Assembly (NCBI RefSeq): GCF_947623445.1
Contig: NC_135247.1
Location: forward strand, 15,192,501 to 15,256,500
Origin: Clavelina lepadiformis
Taxonomy: Eukaryota > Chordata > Ascidiacea > Aplousobranchia > Clavelinidae
Direction of reading: 5' to 3'
Length of the DNA: 64,000 nucleotides
Made by a program: the position numbers and the translations under genes. This document shows positions 11,760 to 23,936 of this stretch, in pieces (position 1 is the first letter of the stretch; every line of letters starts with the position of its first letter). The notes under the pieces were generated by a model, which saw only the letters and a list, made by a program, of their open reading frames with translations, made no database searches and had not been told where the DNA came from.

Positions 11760-14700
11760 TCATGATATGCGTTTTGGTTTTTCAGACAAACGCAGCAGAG
11801 TCTCTTGTCTTCCCAACATAAATATCATGTCAGCAACACCAGGGCCCTGCTATAAATAAAATATGAAATTGCAAGATTACAAATAATACTGTGATCATAA
11901 TGCTACCAGAAAAGTCAGCACTCTTTTACGGTAACAATAACTCTCAGTAACAAATTTTCAACCTCCTTTCCAGAGAGCAAAATGCGAAGATATCTCATCA
12001 ATGAAGAAAACTTTACTCGATGATTTTTGGCAATCGTCCTTAAAAACTGTGAAATTATTTTTTGTTCAAATTCATCGGTTTGTTGTAAAAACCTGGAAAA
12101 TTTATTTCAATTTTAGACTACATTTTAATAACCTTCAGCATGTAATTTAGTAAAAACCATTTACTTTTACCATAATTACTGATAAATAGATCAGTTTATC
12201 ATAGAACAATACCTAACAATGTCTCTTAAACCCTCACTAAATTCCGGAAGACTGTTTTTTAGTCCAATAGGTTCAGGTCGCAACCACAGATAATCATATT
12301 CATCATCAAGTAGGTCATTGAGTTTTATCAGATGCGTCTGAAAGTAAGTACAGTACTGTAATCTTGCCAAAAAAGGAACTGAATCAGGTTCATTGGATAT
12401 ATTAGGGCTGGAAAATTTATCAGTTAAGCCATAAAGAAACTGTTAGCCATTAGCAAAAAAGGACACGTAGGATGGAATCAGAACAAAATATTTTATTCCA
12501 TCGCGTCACAGAAATGTGTTTACTTTATTTATCTTCTTTAACGCTTGACTATTTTTGTTTGTCACTATCAACTTTTTAGTCTAGCATGACATGCACTGAT
12601 CATACAAGAAATTTCATCCCAATCTTTAAGAATAAACTGTGGTTTTGCTAGCAGTTAACAATCTCATTTGACGATTGCTGACCATGACAACTAGCCGCCA
12701 GATGACGGCTAATGCCATCTGGGTAACAGCTAATGAAAGTTAGCTATATTTACAGTCCTGGAATATGTTTCATTATTTATTGGTTGGAAACAAAATGGTT
12801 TTCAAAAAGTACCACACCTTTCTTGTCTCCAATATTCTGTTAATGTATGCCTGGCCATTGTGAACATCAGTAAGAAACACACATTTGTCTCGATACTTTT
12901 GCCGCACCAACTTTAACGTATCAGCACATAGCTCATCTCTCCACTTGTAATCTTTTATACTTAGGGAATGTGTGGTTACTGATTTACTGAATTCATCGAG
13001 TTTTGAAAAGTTCACCATTGCATCCGATAGCATGATCTGGATATTTTTGGATATTAGAAGAATTGCTGCCTACCATTGTTAAAAAGTATAAAGTTTACAA
13101 AACATCACAGATTAACCTTTCGATAATCAAAAGCGGCAGAAAGCATTTTCAACACCTCTCTCTCATCAGAATGACACACTGGAAATTCAGCTAAGTTAAA
13201 ACCAGAGCCATAGTAAGCCATGAAATTCAGTACAGCAGATGGAGAGTAGCCTTTTTCCTTTAGTTGTTCCACATAAACGCTTCCCTAAGCAATCTAACAT
13301 AAAGTTAACATGCAAGATCAGATAAAATGACACATAATAATTATAACAGTAATCAATCAAGAACACTTACTTGACGTTTGGACAGTTTTGAACGATCCGA
13401 GTTAAGTAACAAGGGAAGGTGCATAAAAGTTGGTAATCTCCACTCCATTGCATTATAAATGTTGATATGTTTCGGCGTAGACGTAAGCCATTCTTTCCCT
13501 CGTATCACATGAGTGATATCCATCAAATGGTCATCAACCACGTTGGCAAGATGATATGTAGGATACCTGTTACAATAACAAAAATTACAGGTAAAAAATT
13601 TGAGACAACTCTGACAAGAAATCTGATATCAAAATATGCATCCACTATACACCAAAAGCAAGTCAAACACTACAACCCAAATTCTGTCAATTTTGCAACA
13701 CAAACAGTTCATCCAAGAGCACTGAACAGTTAAGGATTGCCAGTGTACACTGTTAATGTTTGCAGCTTGTACTGTTATCAATACTTACCCATCAGATTTT
13801 AGGAGTATCGGATCACCTTCTATACTTGCTACGTTATGATTGATCTCTCCAAATAAAGCATCATTAAATATTACAACCCCGTCACATAGTTTCAACCTAA
13901 TGACATAAGGTTTATTTTGCTTAAGACTGGTTTGAATTATGTTTTCTTCAAGATTGCGGCAACGGTTGTCATATCTACAAATTGAATGAAGGCAAGTTTG
14001 GTAAAAGCAATAGCTTTGATGATAAAAAACATAATAATTATGACCATGAAAATATCAAAAAGTGAAAAAATGAAAATGCCATGAAAAAATCAATACAAAA
14101 AAGTCATGCAAAATTTATGAATACAGTATATGAGAAAACTATAAATCTTGGACAGATTGAAGAAATAATTTTAAACTCAATGCATTACTTTGGAGCCTCA
14201 CGCCTCTGTAGCTGGTCTCTCTTCAAAATATTCAAACGTTGCGGAGTACAGAAACATCTGTAAGCCGCTCCCCTTGCCACTAAGCTCTCAGCAGATCTTC
14301 CAAAATTAATGAATAATTTACGTAAAAATAAATCTAAGCATCAATAACAACAGATGTCTGAAAGCAACTGTTTTCTTTCTCTTACTCTTGGTAGCTTTGT
14401 AATCTTTCACTCTGTGTATATGGACCATACTTTCCGCCATGAAATGGACTTTCATCTGCTTTTATTCCAGTCCACTCTAATATTGAAAGGAGATTTGCTG
14501 CTGCACCTGCAACGACCCTAGCTTGATCGGTGTCTTCTATTCGTACAATGAATTTACCATTTGGATGGCTCTTGGCAAACAAGTAATTGTACAAAGCTGT
14601 ACGTAATCCACCAATATGTAGGAAGCCTGCAAGGTTAAGGCAATTAGCTTAACGTCAAACGTCAAGTTTTGCACTGACATATAAAAATAATGGAATAAAT

Positions 14701-14853
14701 GAAAAAAGTAAGATTATATAGCCTACCAGTTGGTGATGGTGCAAAGCGAACTCTCACATAATCACAAAGAAAACGTCTTTGAGCTTGTATGCATTTCTGA
14801 ACAGAGTGTTTAAAGCAAGAACGAATTGCTCTGATTTGACTATAGCTTAACAT
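11760..14853 (-). CDS. EARS2: mitochondrial glutamyl-tRNA synthetase
   Basis: EARS2 is the class I enzyme that charges mitochondrial tRNA-Glu (and tRNA-Gln in organelles using the indirect route). Ten exons: 14853-14727, 14626-14386, 14296-14189, 13974-13789, 13566-13371, 13284-13117, 13036-12818, 12337-12213, 12092-11963 and 11849-11760. All join in phase and give 529 residues (human 523). The HIGH-type motif spans exons 1/2: RFAPSPTG then [10 protein letters not shown]. The KMSKS-type motif is KLSKRQ at about residues 281-286. Other family blocks are [30 protein letters not shown] and the C-terminal [12 protein letters not shown]. The first 30 residues are basic and hydroxylated, consistent with a mitochondrial presequence. 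I chose the ATG at 14853. An in-frame GTG lies 15 bases upstream, but a good 3' splice site (TTTTGTAG ending at 14868) falls just between, so that region is untranslated. Confidence 0.93.
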
Positions 14854-15469
14854 ACTTATATTTGTCACTACAAAATAATCAATCAGCCTACTGGTATTGA
14901 TATCATGACCAACAAATCTATGTAAATAGAAAAGTAAATGTCATTCATAGTATCAAGCATATGTATATGCCGAGCCAGTGAGCTGATACATACCGAAAGT
15001 TCAATTAAAAATCCAACAGCTTAAATTATCTGATCATAAATTTAGTAAAGTCTACACACATTGACAATGACCAAAGATTGAAAGAAAGGAGCAACAATGG
15101 AAAGCGAGATGAGATCTTGAATTCACCAGCATGTTACTAGCAAAAGTTATTTCCTAAACATCATTAATAGCAGACTTATATCATTGAGACAGCATTTGTA
15201 AATGAGTGCCATATATCATTTGCTTGAAAGACAGGAAGTTTGAGTCATGTTCAAAATAATACAATGCATATGAAAGATAAATATAGTGTTATAAGAACAC
15301 AATTAGTATTACCATTAATTTCAAAATAATTAAAATGTTTGAGACATTGAAAGATGCAACATATAGCAAAGATTATCCCTTCAACCACAAAAATGTGAAT
15401 AAGTCCAATAGGTGTAACATTTAAACCTCTTGATGAAATTAAAACATAAAACTTTTTAGTTGCATTTTA
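14854..15469. other. TIMM9 3' flank and EARS2 5' flank
   Basis: About 600 bases separate the TIMM9 stop from the EARS2 ATG on the same strand. On the minus strand a consensus 3' splice site ends at 14868, 15 bases before the EARS2 ATG. This could be a 5' UTR intron or a spliced-leader acceptor. No other feature is supported. Confidence 0.4.
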
Positions 15470-15742
15470 CTACATTGGCATGGAAGTTCCTGGATTTCCA
15501 GCATAGGGCAAGCTTTGTTGTAAATGTTCTTGAAACCTTTGTGAGATTCTGGAAGTTGCCTTCAAATACTTTTGCAAGCAATTTACTGAACATTCACTTT
15601 CTTTTGCAGATACTTTGCGGGAGCTAAAGTCATTAACGCAATCTGCAAAACATCGTTCTGTGACATTGTTATATGATTGTAGTAGTTCCCTAAACTGCTT
15701 TACTTGCTCGACTGGAGGTTGTTGAGCTTGAGCCACAGCCAT
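15470..15742 (-). CDS. TIMM9: mitochondrial import inner membrane translocase subunit Tim9
   Basis: Tim9 is a small intermembrane-space chaperone that forms the TIM9-TIM10 hexamer and escorts hydrophobic carrier proteins to the TIM22 complex. The coding region is a single exon of 90 residues (human 89). The diagnostic twin CX3C motif is intact: CFADC and CSVNC, separated by a short loop. It is followed by LQKYLKATSRISQRFQEH, which closely matches the family helix. Upstream of the ATG there is a possible 3' splice site (ATCTCAG, 11 bases away), so a 5' UTR intron or trans-splice site is likely. The next gene on the same strand, EARS2, is also mitochondrial. The C-terminal tail is not conserved. 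Confidence 0.95.
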   Translation of the reverse strand: MAVAQAQQPPVEQVKQFRELLQSYNNVTERCFADCVNDFSSRKVSAKESECSVNCLQKYLKATSRISQRFQEHLQQSLPYAGNPGTSMPM

Positions 15743-16244
15743 ATTTGCAGCTGCTGAGATTTTGATACAATTTATTATATTATAAAGTTCCTACATATAA
15801 TTCCTGAAAGTATACAAGTGTTGTCCAAACTGCTAAGTTTGTGGATGAGTGGAAAATCTTCCGCATGCACGATTGTCTCACACATGTGCCACTTTGACTT
15901 ACATGCTCACATTGCAACCACACAGTGTCATTTGATACAAACTTTGAGTAAGTAATTTGAGTTTGCACATAAAACTGCACAGTCTTGTGTTTTTACAACA
16001 TGGCAGGTATTCATAATTGTACAACGCACAGTTATGACTGTGCACTTCCGTGTGTGCATGCCGTGTGCACTTCGCAATGTTAGCAGTTTGGTATGTTGTT
16101 AATTTTTTGTTGGCAGTAAAGTTGACCAGGAAATGTAAAATGTAGACCTAAATTATCAGTAGAGTGTAGTCTAACCTATGCTGTTTATTGAATACTGACA
16201 GTTAGCTATTAATTATCAGCTGACTACCAGTACAAGGTTTTACA

Positions 16245-16344
16245 GGTCTAGTATATAAATGCACAACCACAGGATGCCTTTGCATACCAGACCGCAGCTA
16301 TTCAAATTGTGACGCCAACTGGTTGTGTACTTGTGTACTAGAAC
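16245..16344 (+). repeat. palindromic MITE-like repeat, copy A
   Basis: Roughly 100 bases that match the reverse complement of 17406-17506 along nearly their full length (shared blocks TGCACAACCACA, GATGCCT, CAGCTATTC, AATTGTGACG). The ends are inverted repeats: GGTCTAGTATA at the left and GTGTACTAGAAC at the right. The shape is that of a short foldback non-autonomous DNA element. A third fragment is at 35591-35622. Confidence 0.65.
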
Positions 16345-17405
16345 TGGTTTTACAGCCTGTTTTCATATAAATCATCTAAAAAATTGACAACTTAACCACC
16401 TAATACCGGTAAGTAGGGATGTAAGAACATTTAACATTTCGCTTTGTTATCTTTTATTGGAACTCTGAGGTGTATAAGTTCTCAATATCTTATTTCTGAC
16501 ATGTGTAATCCAATAAGTTTAGTACACCAGAGGGCCCCACTATCGTGCCCACTCCTTGGCCATGGAGGGGATTCCAATTCTTGGGATGGGTTTTCTTTTC
16601 ACCATCCACCTGCACTAATCTTAATCAACTCATTGTTTGTTGTCATTATCATGTAACTGATGGGTATTTCTACTTTCGGTTTTTAATTACCACATTGCAA
16701 CAGTGTCCAAATTTAACTGTAACACTCATTTTTTTCGTCTTTTTTATTCTTATTTGCACATTGGGTTTAGTGGCCGTGCTCACCATTGATCGTCTTTATC
16801 TTGTGTTAACATCATTCTTGCACATTTTAAGCCCTTAGACTTTGCTGCTTTTCCCGTCATTGTCTGCTGGCTGAATTGAGATATTTCTACGTTATAATGG
16901 TTAGCATTTTATTTTTTGTTCGACCACTCATAATGTTGAAAAATAAACGATACAATGTGCTACGAGGATGATTATTTGGATTTGTACAAATCTAAATATC
17001 ATAAAGGTCGACCCAAATCTATCCATATCAGCACCAAATGATAAAATGCTATCATAAAGTTGCCAAATTTTGCTTGCAATGATTTTCAGTAAGAAAAGTT
17101 TACTCTAGTTTAACTGAGTCAGGAAAATAGATCATCATTTCATATCAAAGTTAATAAATTTGAAAGCAGCATTGTATTTGGTTTCGCTATTGTTATTATT
17201 TGTGTTCACCCGGTTATTCCACACAGGTTGACAAACGATATTCAGCCAATCTATTTTGGTTTAGGTTCACATCGATCTATCCCTACAGGTATAAGCAATA
17301 ATCTATCTTGCAGTTTTATGAAACTGTTAAATCCCTTAAACTTTGGATAAAGTAAATATAGACAATTAGACATGAAATCTTTAAAAAATTTGGGCTACAG
17401 CACTC

Positions 17406-17506
17406 GGGTCTAGTACAAAAATGTGCAACCAGATGACGTCACAATTCGAATAGCTGGGATCTAGTATACAGAGGCATCATGTGGTTGTGCAGTTGTATAC
17501 TAGACC
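17406..17506 (-). repeat. palindromic MITE-like repeat, copy B
   Basis: Inverted copy of the element at 16245-16344. Its termini are well preserved: GGGTCTAGTAC with ATGTGCAACCA at one end, and the inverse of GGTCTAGTATAC with CTGCACAACCA at the other, giving imperfect terminal inverted repeats of about 25 bases. It carries an intact CRE-like TGACGTCA at 17434-17441, which copy A has lost (TGACGCCA). Confidence 0.65.
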
Positions 17507-18283
17507 TCAGCATTCTATTACTTCCATAAACCTCATTTGAATTCATGTATCATATAATACTACAAACAGCAGTTATTGCAGTATTGAGATTAACCTACAT
17601 GCCATTATCCAATGACATATAATAATTAATTGATCTCTTTCTCATGAAGCCTATAGCTATTAACAGATGGAAAATCCTGGAAATTGTCCCACCCACTTGA
17701 CTAATCCGAATCGATTACTTCGTTTAAACTGTTGCGAAAGATGCATTGTCAATAGCATCGTGATTTCCTTTAGTCGTTATCTCTTTTATCGTACACTGCT
17801 ACACTTTTAGATCAACTGCCTAATTCGTCATAATAGGCTAGAAAACTATAACTGTAATGAAAATAGCCAATGGCGGTTTCAGAAACGGGGCCACAAATGA
17901 CTTTAATAAGACCTTTAGAGATGAAACTTTCAAAAATTCTCTTGGTGGTCGTATAACACAATTTTTGATAAATTGCACGCTTTATAAAGGACAAAGTGAC
18001 CTTGCTTAATCGTCAAATTAACAATGGGAGAGGACGCTGTACAACGTTAATTACAAATGTCATCGTCAGGTAGGATGATTTTCCCTAAAAAGGGTCGTGT
18101 TTTGAGACCGGTTATGATAAGAATTCGCAAAATGTACACAACTTGTAATAGAAATGACACACCAACAACGCAAGGTCTAATGAATCATTCTTTATTGCCA
18201 CATGGTCTCGTGCTTTCAGTTCTTGGTAATAATGCGGTATTCATCTCTGCCGCCCTCTACGTGGCACGCATGACTGGTTACAT

Positions 18284-18302
18284 CCATTCAGCGACCACCA
18301 CG
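18284..18302 (+). promoter_or_regulatory. candidate ER stress response element upstream of calnexin
   Basis: The sequence reads CCATT, nine bases, then CCACG. The ERSE consensus of ER-chaperone promoters is CCAAT-N9-CCACG (NF-Y plus ATF6), so this differs at one position with exact spacing. It lies about 300 bases before the calnexin ATG. The match is suggestive only; one near match in a 2.5 kb region can occur by chance. Confidence 0.35.
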
Positions 18303-18597
18303 ACAAAAGCAAGTTGCGCTATCGCGGAATGGCAATATCACAATGCCTTGTTCGCATCGTTTTCGTTTGGTTACTTCGTAAAGCTAGTTCAGTAGGTTTA
18401 ATTTTGGAAGAAATAATTTTAATTTGAAAGGTAACGTGATTTTGTCCAAAGGCTATTTATTTCAGATGAAAATCTTAACAGTTAGCCGTCGCAAATGAGG
18501 AGATTTGCTGGCCGAATAATTTTGTCGTTTCAGTTTTTAAACAACTTCTTGTTTGTAGAATTAGGCCTATTTATCTTAACGTATGTGTATATAGAAA

Positions 18598-21500
18598 ATG
18601 TATAAATTTATAAGTGTGGAATTTTCTTTAATCTGTCTGATTTTAATTGCTTTGTGGCAGTCTGGCTCAGCAGAAGAAAAACCTGTAAGTGCAATGTAGA
18701 ATGGATGAGGACAGTGTTACATGCTGCCATATGCATGTCTAACAGTTATAACCATAAAACCTATGATCATACTATCGTTAAATTATGCAAGTTATCTTTT
18801 CACAGAGTGCCCCAAAGTACTCGACGCCTCGGCCAAGTGGTAAAAGTTACTTTGCAGAACCGTTTGACTCAGATGATGCATTAGAAAGGTATATACGTAT
18901 ACGTTTATATGGCTTATTTGTAGTGAATCAAAAAAAATAAATTTTTTGTATAATACAGCAACACATAATGTTGTAACTGGCAAAACACAATATACTGGTA
19001 TTTTTGAGTTTGTAATTGACAAATTTTTTAGTTGGGTTCATTCAAAAGCCACAAAAGAAGGTGTTGACTCTGATATTGCCAAGTACAATGGTCAATGGAA
19101 TATTGCACAATCCCAAGAAAATGCTTTGTCAGGCGATTCCGGCCTTTTGCTGAACCGAAAGGCTAGGTATGTTTATCAATATTTTGTTCTAAATGTAATA
19201 TTAATTATTTACTAATAAAGCAAAATTTTGTATTGATAAATGATTTTATTATGCATCACTTAAACATCAAATGTTGTAAATAAAATGTTGAGTGTACAGG
19301 CTGCAAAGGTTCTGTGATAAATATTTCTTATATTCACAGGCACTATGCTATATCTTCAAAGTTAGACGAACCATACGAGTTCAATGGTAAACCATTTGTA
19401 ATGCAATATGAAGTTAACTTTCAAAATGGCATTGAATGTGGTGGTGCATATGTCAAGCTTTTGTCACATTCAGAAGATTTTGATTTGGTAATTGTTTCTT
19501 TTGTGCTTAAACTTTGCATATGATTGTTGTATGACTAGACAAATTTATGAGAAACCCAAAAGGCGTAAACCTAAACTAAGCACATTGTGTTCGTATGAAA
19601 TTGTATACGAAGATATATCCTGAATGAAATTTACCTTAAATGTTTACAATAGCCGTAACACTACATTTACTTCTACAGGAACAGTTTCAAGACAAAACTC
19701 CGTACACCATCATGTTTGGGCCAGACAAGTGTGGAGAGGATTACAAGGTTGAGCATTTAATTTCTTAAGATTAATTAAACCATGTTTCCACCATTTTTAT
19801 AAATCTTGTAGTATATATTTGCCATCAAGATTTTCCACATTCATTCATTCTTAGAGGTTATCCAAATTCACTTATACTGCACTGTGTATCTTTAAATTAA
19901 GATTTGCACTTGCTTACATTATTTTTTTGATTAATGAACCAAAAACAACGAAATGCTCAAAATTTAAGCAAACATTTTTATCAAATATTTCTGCCTTAGC
20001 CTATTCATTCATCCTGGAGGCTGGGGTAAACAGTTCAACCTTATAAGAAGTATATACATATACCTTTGCAATTGCTATATTAATAATTGTTATTACTGCT
20101 TAGCTTCACTTCATCTTTCGTCACAAAAATCCCAAAACTGGTGAATTCGAAGAGAAGCATGCCAAGAAACCAACAGCAGACTTTAAGTCATACTACACCG
20201 ATAAAGCTTCCCATTTATACACACTTGTTGTTAACCCTGACAGTACTTTCAAAATCTTGATTGACCAGACAGAAATCAACTCTGGAAGCTTGCTCAAAGA
20301 CGTGAAGTAATTATGACACTTCTATATTCTGACCTTAATTTTTTATCATTGTCGTTTCATTTTGTTCATCATTTTAGCCCTCCTGTTAACCCACCAAAAG
20401 AAATTGAAGACAAGGATGACAAGAAGCCAGAAGATTGGGATGAGAGAGAAACAGTACCTGATCCAGATGCAACTAAACCAGATGATTGGTATGTCAGCTT
20501 GTTATATACAGTAAATATTCATTTTGAGCATGGATTGATTTCAGCAACTTGTATCTTGTTTTTCATTTAAATACGGGATAATGTGATTACATTTGTGGCT
20601 TTCAGGGATGAAGATGCTCCTCAAAAGATTGTTGATCCTGAAGCTGAGATGCCCGATGATTGGTTGGAAGATGAACCGCTTTACATACCGGATCCTGATT
20701 CTGTTCGCCCTGAAGATTGGGATGATGAAATGGATGGTGAATGGGAAGCACCAAAGGTATCTTGTTTCTGCTGATCAGTGTAGAATCATGCTCATGGGCT
20801 TAATTGTTTGTGTTAACTTTTTACGGGATTGCAAAGACCTGAAAATGGTAAATTTTTTTTTATTATGTAGCCTAGTAAAATTTCACAAAATCTATATCAA
20901 TCATGTCTCTAACTTGTGTAATAGAGGCTCAAACTGAACACTACTATTTTTAGTGCAAAATGCATCTCTTATTTCCATGCCAATTTTAAAAATTTTATGT
21001 AGAAACTTGCATACGTGCCTAGTGCTAGGGTAATTAATATAGATAAAATGGGTAATACATTTTTTGTAAGTGTCTAGCATTTTCAAAGATATGTCAGCTT
21101 TTACCAATTTCATGGTGCCTTAAAAACTTTAATTTTAACTATTTTAAGGCTTGAGTATCATTAAAATAGTGTTCAAAATGCTGTATTTAATTTTTGCATG
21201 GATGCAATTTCGTGTACCAAACTAACCACCATCTTTCCAGTTATGATTGAAAGTAAAGATGGAAAACCATTTTTATTGTTAAGATGTCTTTCTGTTCAGT
21301 GTCTGTTTTTTGTTGGAATCTGTGCTAGCATTTAAAACTGAGTTCATTAAATATTCTGTTATGTTATTAGATTGACAATCCCAAATGCAAAGAAGTTTCG
21401 GGTTGCGGAACATGGGAACCGCCAATGATTTCCAATCCTGAATATAAAGGCAAATGGAAAGCGCCCATGATTGCCAATCCAAACTACAAGGGCATATGGA

Positions 21501-23424
21501 AACCAAGAATGATTCCCAACCCCAATTATTTTGAAGACCTGGAACCTTATAAGATGACTCCAATTGTAGGTTTTCTACATTTATATAGTAGCATTGCACA
21601 ATGCTTAAACTTTTTACATTTAGTTTTTTATCTCTTTCACAAAGATAGGTCAGTGTTTCATAGATATAACCTAAAAAATTTATGAAATTGAACATTAATA
21701 TTTCATAAAAGGGTGCAGTTGGCTTGGAACTTTGGTCGATGAGCGATGGCATTCTCTTTGACAATATTCTTATCACTGATGACCTTAGTGTGGCAGCAGA
21801 TTATGCCACGAAAACTTGGAATTTGAAGAAGATGATTCGTGCTGAATCCGAGGTGTGAAGTGCATGTTAAATGTGGCCCACTAAGCTTTAATAGTTTAAT
21901 AAGTGCAGTTTAACCTAAGTGTAATGATTACATATTTAGTAACGATTACAATAGTAATGATAACAATGCTTAGTAACAAAAACATGTATTTTGCATCAGG
22001 CAATAACTTGAAAGATTAAAATTATTCATACAAGTTTCTTACATGTTAGTTACGCGCCTGTGTAGTACAGGATGTCTAAAAATTGAGAATCCCTTATTAT
22101 ATGCACAAGTAGCTTCCTCTTAGGTTAGATTATCGCAAGAGCGATTCTGCGGTCTTATTTGAATAATGAGTTAGTTACAATCAGAACGCTACAGCTCCAA
22201 ATAAATTTAGAAATACAAAAGAATATTGAAACAAGAAAAACTGGATAAGGTAAAAAAGAAGCGAAAACATTTGAAGAAAAAGGTGAAAAGTCACATGCAT
22301 GGCAGAATTTAGTTTGTGGGTTTTTAGTGGTGTTCTTTGCTTGCCTTTTAGTTTAGCATTATACTGGCAATAACTCTTAATGATAAATACAATATTCAGA
22401 ACAAAAAGAGAAACAAAAAGAAGAAAGGACATAAAAACAAACTGAAGGTTTACGAATGTAGTTTTAGTAGATAGGAAAATGGTTTGGTGTAGGTGTTTAA
22501 AGCTGAATTGTAAGTAGCGCTTAAAATGACTTTGTACAGGAGTCAGGTGTTCAGTTTATTAGGTTACACTTGAAGGGAATGCGCGTTTATATTTTTGTAT
22601 TCCAAGTTGTTAAGCTGTGAGAATTTAACTTATATAGTATTAGCAATTGGATCAAAACATCCTAAAAGTTGAAACTTTTTGCAGCCTGGACTTGTAGCTG
22701 GGCTCTTGAAAGCAGCAGAAGAAAAACCTTGGTTGTGGATTGTATTCGTCCTGGTTGTTGGCTTGCCACTTGTGCTTATTTATTCATTCTGTTGCGGGTA
22801 AGTACATATGCAACAGCTTCTGCACAATCTTTCATCCTTATGATAAACAAAACTTGTTTATGGCAGTGGCAAGAAGAAGGCAGATCCTAAGAAGACCGAC
22901 GAGCCAACACCTGATGATCCTCATGACTCTGAAGCAGAAGTAAGTCTTTTTCAGGATGTGTAGAGCTTCTTCGCTTACTTTTTTGTAATACGTTAGTTTT
23001 TTGAACAGGATGAAGGTGATGCTGAAGAAAAGAAGGAAGATGCATCGGCTGAGAAAGAAGATAAAGAGTCTCAAAATGAAGAAGAGGAAGAAAAATCTGG
23101 AGAAGATGAGGATGAGGGTAAGGAACTTTTGTTTCACATTTGAGTAAAACTCCATTTTTTCAAAATTTAAACTCACATGATTTTTAGGTGCTGGAGATAC
23201 AAAGTCTGCGGTGACCAAAGAAGATCTGGAGAAGGATGAGGATGATGAAATTGAGGCTTTGAACGAGGATAACACTGTGGTTAGGTGAGATCTATCACTT
23301 TGACGGTCCTATCGGACGTTAAGTGCTTGTATTGGTAAAAACGGCTCAGGTGACCTTATTACGATTTTTTCTGCTATTTTGCAGAAAATCACCTCGCAAG
23401 AGGAAACCACGTGTACAAGACTGA
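18598..23424 (+). CDS. CANX: calnexin, ER lectin chaperone
   Basis: Calnexin is the type I ER membrane chaperone that binds monoglucosylated N-glycans on folding glycoproteins. Fifteen exons: 18598-18684, 18806-18888, 19032-19166, 19340-19487, 19679-19747, 20104-20306, 20378-20488, 20606-20756, 21371-21565, 21712-21852, 22685-22797, 22867-22939, 23009-23117, 23188-23284 and 23385-23424. The frame is unbroken for 584 residues (human 592). Visible parts are a signal peptide (residues 1-24, cleaved after GSA), the lectin domain with [19 protein letters not shown] and [13 protein letters not shown], and a P-domain at about residues 243-394. The P-domain carries tandem PEDWDE-type and GxWxPPMIxNPxY-type repeats. 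A membrane helix follows at about 457-478 ([20 protein letters not shown]), then an acidic cytosolic tail ending [13 protein letters not shown]. The membrane helix and tail exclude calreticulin. Exon 3's acceptor (TTTTTTAG ending at 19031) is the least certain border. Confidence 0.95.
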
Positions 23425-23930
23425 TGAGTAATGACCAATCATATTTGCAAGATTCAGCCGTTAATTATGAAAAAAAATTAATTCAGGATATTGACTTTGT
23501 CGTGGCACTGTGCATGTCTTTAAGGTTTAAGCTCTTGAATTACTTGTATACAAATGTGTCTCGCAAATTCCACAATTAACTTTTAACAATAGCGATCATA
23601 GTTTAGTTTATTGTGAATAAGGTACTGGACATTTTTCGCCGAACCATGTATGTATTCCGTTTTGTTCGTTCCTGGTTATCATGCACGGTGATCTTAGTAG
23701 GCGACGTCGAGTAAATTAGTCTCTCTATGCAACTACAAAAGTTATAGCAGTTGTTAAACGTAATTGCTGCCATTAACAGCAAAAAACTTCCGTGAATAGC
23801 AGGTTTCATAATGCATGGCTTCTTCACAAATGTATATCTTGTATGTTCAGTAATAACTTTGTGCTATTATGAATTTTGTATGTGTGGGTTCTTGTTGCCG
23901 TTGTTGTGGACATCCAGTGCTTGTTACACA

Positions 23931-23936
23931 AATAAA
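23931..23936 (+). terminator. poly(A) signal of calnexin
   Basis: AATAAA about 510 bases past the calnexin stop. It lies less than 300 bases from the stop codon of the convergent minus-strand gene at 24229. Confidence 0.55.

Larger units (their letters stand above)
15743..18283. other. divergent intergenic region between TIMM9 and calnexin
   Basis: This holds the TIMM9 and calnexin upstream regions in a head-to-head arrangement, and two copies of a palindromic repeat (16245-16344 and 17406-17506). A TAGGGATGTAAG stretch near 16417 resembles the terminus of hAT-type elements but has no partner. Open frames at 16444-16838 are T-rich and not believed. Confidence 0.4.

Noticed and set aside
14854..14868. 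Five-codon upstream extension of EARS2 starting at GTG
   Set aside because: GTG is not a credible nuclear start and a 3' splice site lies inside; the ATG at 14853 is sufficient.
16444..16838. Overlapping open frames of 70 and 97 codons upstream of calnexin
   Set aside because: T-rich, hydrophobic by composition, no splice context and no similarity.
18057..18395. 112-codon plus-strand frame before calnexin
   Set aside because: It lies in the calnexin promoter region, has no recognisable similarity and contains the ERSE-like element; probably chance.
22838..23275. 145-codon minus-strand frame opposite the calnexin tail
   Set aside because: Antisense of the Glu/Lys-rich calnexin cytosolic tail, which produces Phe/Ser/Leu-rich shadow frames.
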